Source: Microbacterium oleivorans NBRC 103075 (GTDB lineage Bacteria > Actinomycetota > Actinomycetes > Actinomycetales > Microbacteriaceae). From it: a DNA stretch of 64,000 nt. The notes beneath the pieces were generated by a model. The model was given only the letters and a program-made list of their open reading frames with translations, was not told the DNA's origin and searched no databases. How positions within the stretch are numbered: the stretch's first letter is position 1; the number at the start of each line of letters is the position of its first letter. The position numbers and the translations under genes were made by a program. Shown piece by piece: positions 62,236-64,000 of the stretch. The stretch spans positions 186,001-250,000 of the forward strand of contig NZ_BCRG01000004.1 in NCBI RefSeq assembly GCF_001552475.1, in the 5' to 3' direction.

Positions 62236-63765
62236 TCAGGCGTCGACGAGCTCCTTCGCCGCGGCCTTCTCGCGCTTGCGGGCGACGACCTTGCCGCGGA
62301 TCGAGAACATCAGAACCGCAGCGAGCAGCGCGTAGAGCGTGATCGCGATCGGGCCCTGCACGAGCACCGAGAAGTCGCCGTTCGCGCTCATCGCGGCATC
62401 CCGGAGGCTCGTCTCGGCGAGGGGGCCGAGGACCATCCCGATGATGAGGGGCGCGAGCGGAAAGTCGAGCGCGCGCATGAGGAAGCCGAGCAGACCGATG
62501 GCGAGGAGCATGACGAGGTCGAACGTCGACCCCGACGTGGCGTAGATGCCGAGGGCGCAGAAGACCGTGATTCCGGCGTACAGGTACGGCCGGGGAATCA
62601 GCAGGAGCTTCGCCCACACCATCGCGAACGGCAGGTTCAGGACGAGGAGCACGACCATCGCGATGAAGAAGCTCGCAAGCAGCGACCAGACGAGGTCGGG
62701 AGCCCGGTCGAACAGCAACGGCCCGGGCTGGAGACCGTACTGTCGGAAGGCCGCGAGCATGATCGCCGCCGTCGCCGAGATCGGCAGGCCCAGCGCGAGC
62801 AGTGCCCCCATCGCCATGCCGGTGGTCGCGTTGCCCGCCGCCTCCGGGGCGGCGAGGCCTCGGATGGCGCCCTTGCCGAACATCGGGTTCTTGCGCCGCT
62901 TGTCGAGGCGCTTCTCGAGGCCGTACGCGAGGAAGGTCGGGATCTCCGAACCTCCCGCGGGGACGACGCCGAACGGCAGGCCGATGGCGGTTCCTCGGAG
63001 CCAGGCGGGAGCAGCTTCTTTGAGTTCGCGCCTGCTCAGCCACGGGCGACCGGTCGGCCTGATGAGCGCCTTGTCCTTCATGTGCCGCTCGAGGCAGGCC
63101 ACGTAGATCACTTCGCCGAGCGCGAGGATAGCGACGGTGACGGTGACGAGCGAGATGCCGTCGAAAAGGTTAGGGGAGTCCATCGTGAACCGGGGAGCAC
63201 CCGAGACGCCGTCGATGCCGACGACAGCGATGCCGAGACCGATGAGAAGCGATGTCAGGCCCTTGATAGCGCTGTCGGCGACCACCGAGGAGGTCGCCGC
63301 GAACGCGAAGACCGCAAGGGCGAAGAACTCGGCGGGGCCGAAGCGACTCGAGAAGTCCGCGAGGGCCGGAGCGACGAACACCACGACGACCGAGGCGATC
63401 ATGCCGCCGATGAACGCGCCGATGGCGGCAGTCGCGAGGGCCTGGGCGGCTCGACCGTTCAGCGCCATCTTGTGTCCCTCGAACGTCGAGGCGATGGCGG
63501 ATGCCTGCCCCGGCGTGTTCATCAGGATGCCCATCGTCGAGTCCCCGAAGAGCCCGCCGAAGTAGACGCCGGCGAACATGATGAACGCCGCGGTCGGGTC
63601 GAGCGAGAACGTGATGGGAAGCAGCAGCGCGACGGCCATGGACGACCCGAGGCCGGGGAGGACGCCGACCGCGGTGCCCAGGAGGCATCCGATCAGGACC
63701 CACAACAGGTTCGCGGGCGTGAGGGCGCCGGCGAAGCCTTCGCCGAGAAGTGTCAGCACGTCCAT
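62236..63765 (-). CDS. tctA: tripartite tricarboxylate transporter large membrane subunit TctA
   Basis: The protein has 509 residues and about eleven to twelve hydrophobic segments. TctA hallmarks are GVLPGLGSSMAVALLLP (near 36), FAGVYFGGLFGDSTMGILMNTPG (split as FAGVYFGGLFGD and STMGILMNTPG), and GIPFG-like PAGGSEIPTFLAYGLEKRL. The system takes up citrate-like or other carboxylates using a periplasmic binding protein (TctC) and the small subunit TctB. tctB lies 1 base upstream on the same strand; tctC must lie outside the window. The chain ends in a Lys/Arg/Glu-rich cytoplasmic tail. Confidence 0.94.
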   Translation of the reverse strand: MDVLTLLGEGFAGALTPANLLWVLIGCLLGTAVGVLPGLGSSMAVALLLPITFSLDPTAAFIMFAGVYFGGLFGDSTMGILMNTPGQASAIASTFEGHKMALNGRAAQALATAAIGAFIGGMIASVVVVFVAPALADFSSRFGPAEFFALAVFAFAATSSVVADSAIKGLTSLLIGLGIAVVGIDGVSGAPRFTMDSPNLFDGISLVTVTVAILALGEVIYVACLERHMKDKALIRPTGRPWLSRRELKEAAPAWLRGTAIGLPFGVVPAGGSEIPTFLAYGLEKRLDKRRKNPMFGKGAIRGLAAPEAAGNATTGMAMGALLALGLPISATAAIMLAAFRQYGLQPGPLLFDRAPDLVWSLLASFFIAMVVLLVLNLPFAMVWAKLLLIPRPYLYAGITVFCALGIYATSGSTFDLVMLLAIGLLGFLMRALDFPLAPLIIGMVLGPLAETSLRDAAMSANGDFSVLVQGPIAITLYALLAAVLMFSIRGKVVARKREKAAAKELVDA

Positions 63766-63766
63766 G

Positions 63767-64000
63767 TCAGAACCCTCCGAAGAGACCGGACGGGAGGGGC
63801 ATCCCGAGGGCCATGTCGAAACCGATGTAGGCGAGCGAGCTCAGCGTGAGACCCACGATGAGGCTGTGGATCGGGCGCGTGGCGCCGAAGGCCTTCGCGA
63901 CGCACCAGAACAGCAGTCCCGCCGCGATGATCCAGCCGAGGAACTCGAGGAGGAAGGCGAACGCGAGGAACGGGAGCACGACCCACGCGAATGAGCGGAG
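63767..64000 (-). CDS. tctB: tripartite tricarboxylate transporter small subunit TctB, C-terminal part
   Basis: The reading frame is open to the right edge, and only the last 77 residues are visible. They hold two or three hydrophobic segments (FLAFAFLLEFLGWIIAAGLLF, split here as FLAFAFLLEF and LGWIIAAGLLF, and LIVGLTLSSLAYIGF), ending in LGMPLPSGLFGGF. This C-terminal motif is typical of TctB. It directly precedes tctA (1-base gap). The start is outside the window. Confidence 0.85.
   Translation of the reverse strand, partial: LRSFAWVVLPFLAFAFLLEFLGWIIAAGLLFWCVAKAFGATRPIHSLIVGLTLSSLAYIGFDMALGMPLPSGLFGGF

Overview
The window is about 70 percent GC, coding-dense, and reads as chromosomal DNA of an actinobacterium, most likely of the family Microbacteriaceae (Microbacterium-like). 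The evidence is the protein families, a Mycobacterium-like order of acs, 6C RNA, tad genes, topA and holB, a short SRP RNA, and many GTG starts. At least fourteen genes have a TANNNT-type -10 box 6 to 8 bases upstream of the start codon, which indicates leaderless mRNAs. I see no insertion sequence, prophage, CRISPR array or plasmid function.

Layout. 1-6.1 kb: the end of an SRPBCC gene, an ICL/PEP-mutase family enzyme, tRNA-Ser(GGA), a moxR-DUF58-transglutaminase operon on the minus strand, and the 4.5S SRP RNA. 6.1-12.9 kb: pta-ackA (acetate overflow), then a beta-phosphoglucomutase and a GH65 disaccharide phosphorylase. 12.9-18.8 kb: a flavin monooxygenase, a GntR regulator, aspartase, and a divergent asparagine permease-asparaginase pair, which together form an asparagine to aspartate to fumarate route. 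18.8-23.3 kb: dnaX-recR, a small DMP19-like gene and a ThrE-type exporter. 23.4-27.7 kb: lysC (with an internal beta-subunit start) and asd, separated by an NmrA-like oxidoreductase and its ECF41 sigma factor. 27.8-36.5 kb: mqo, tdk, a HAD phosphatase, tRNA-Pro(CGG), a metallophosphoesterase, a class A penicillin-binding protein with PASTA domains, DUF4177, RidA and a double SnoaL-like lipoprotein.

36.5-47.8 kb: acs, a 6C small RNA, a compact tad pilus locus, topA-tmk, holB with an S33 peptidase lipoprotein, and tRNA-Thr(CGT). 47.8-53.5 kb: a small membrane protein, an MMPL transporter whose promoter and start codon lie in a palindrome, DUF3054, nicotinamidase, a DUF2510 membrane protein and a GT4 glycosyltransferase. 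53.5-59.4 kb: the most distinctive locus. It holds a 1,292-residue Pls/PosA-type single-module NRPS (A, PCP, membrane and three hexapeptide domains), a translationally coupled M1 metallopeptidase and a convergent Sfp-type phosphopantetheinyl transferase. The A-domain pocket reads DAESIGTVVK, close to the lysine code as I recall it, so a poly-lysine-like or related isopeptide product is predicted. 59.4-64 kb: a GH15 enzyme, an SDR oxidoreductase and tctA with a partial tctB.
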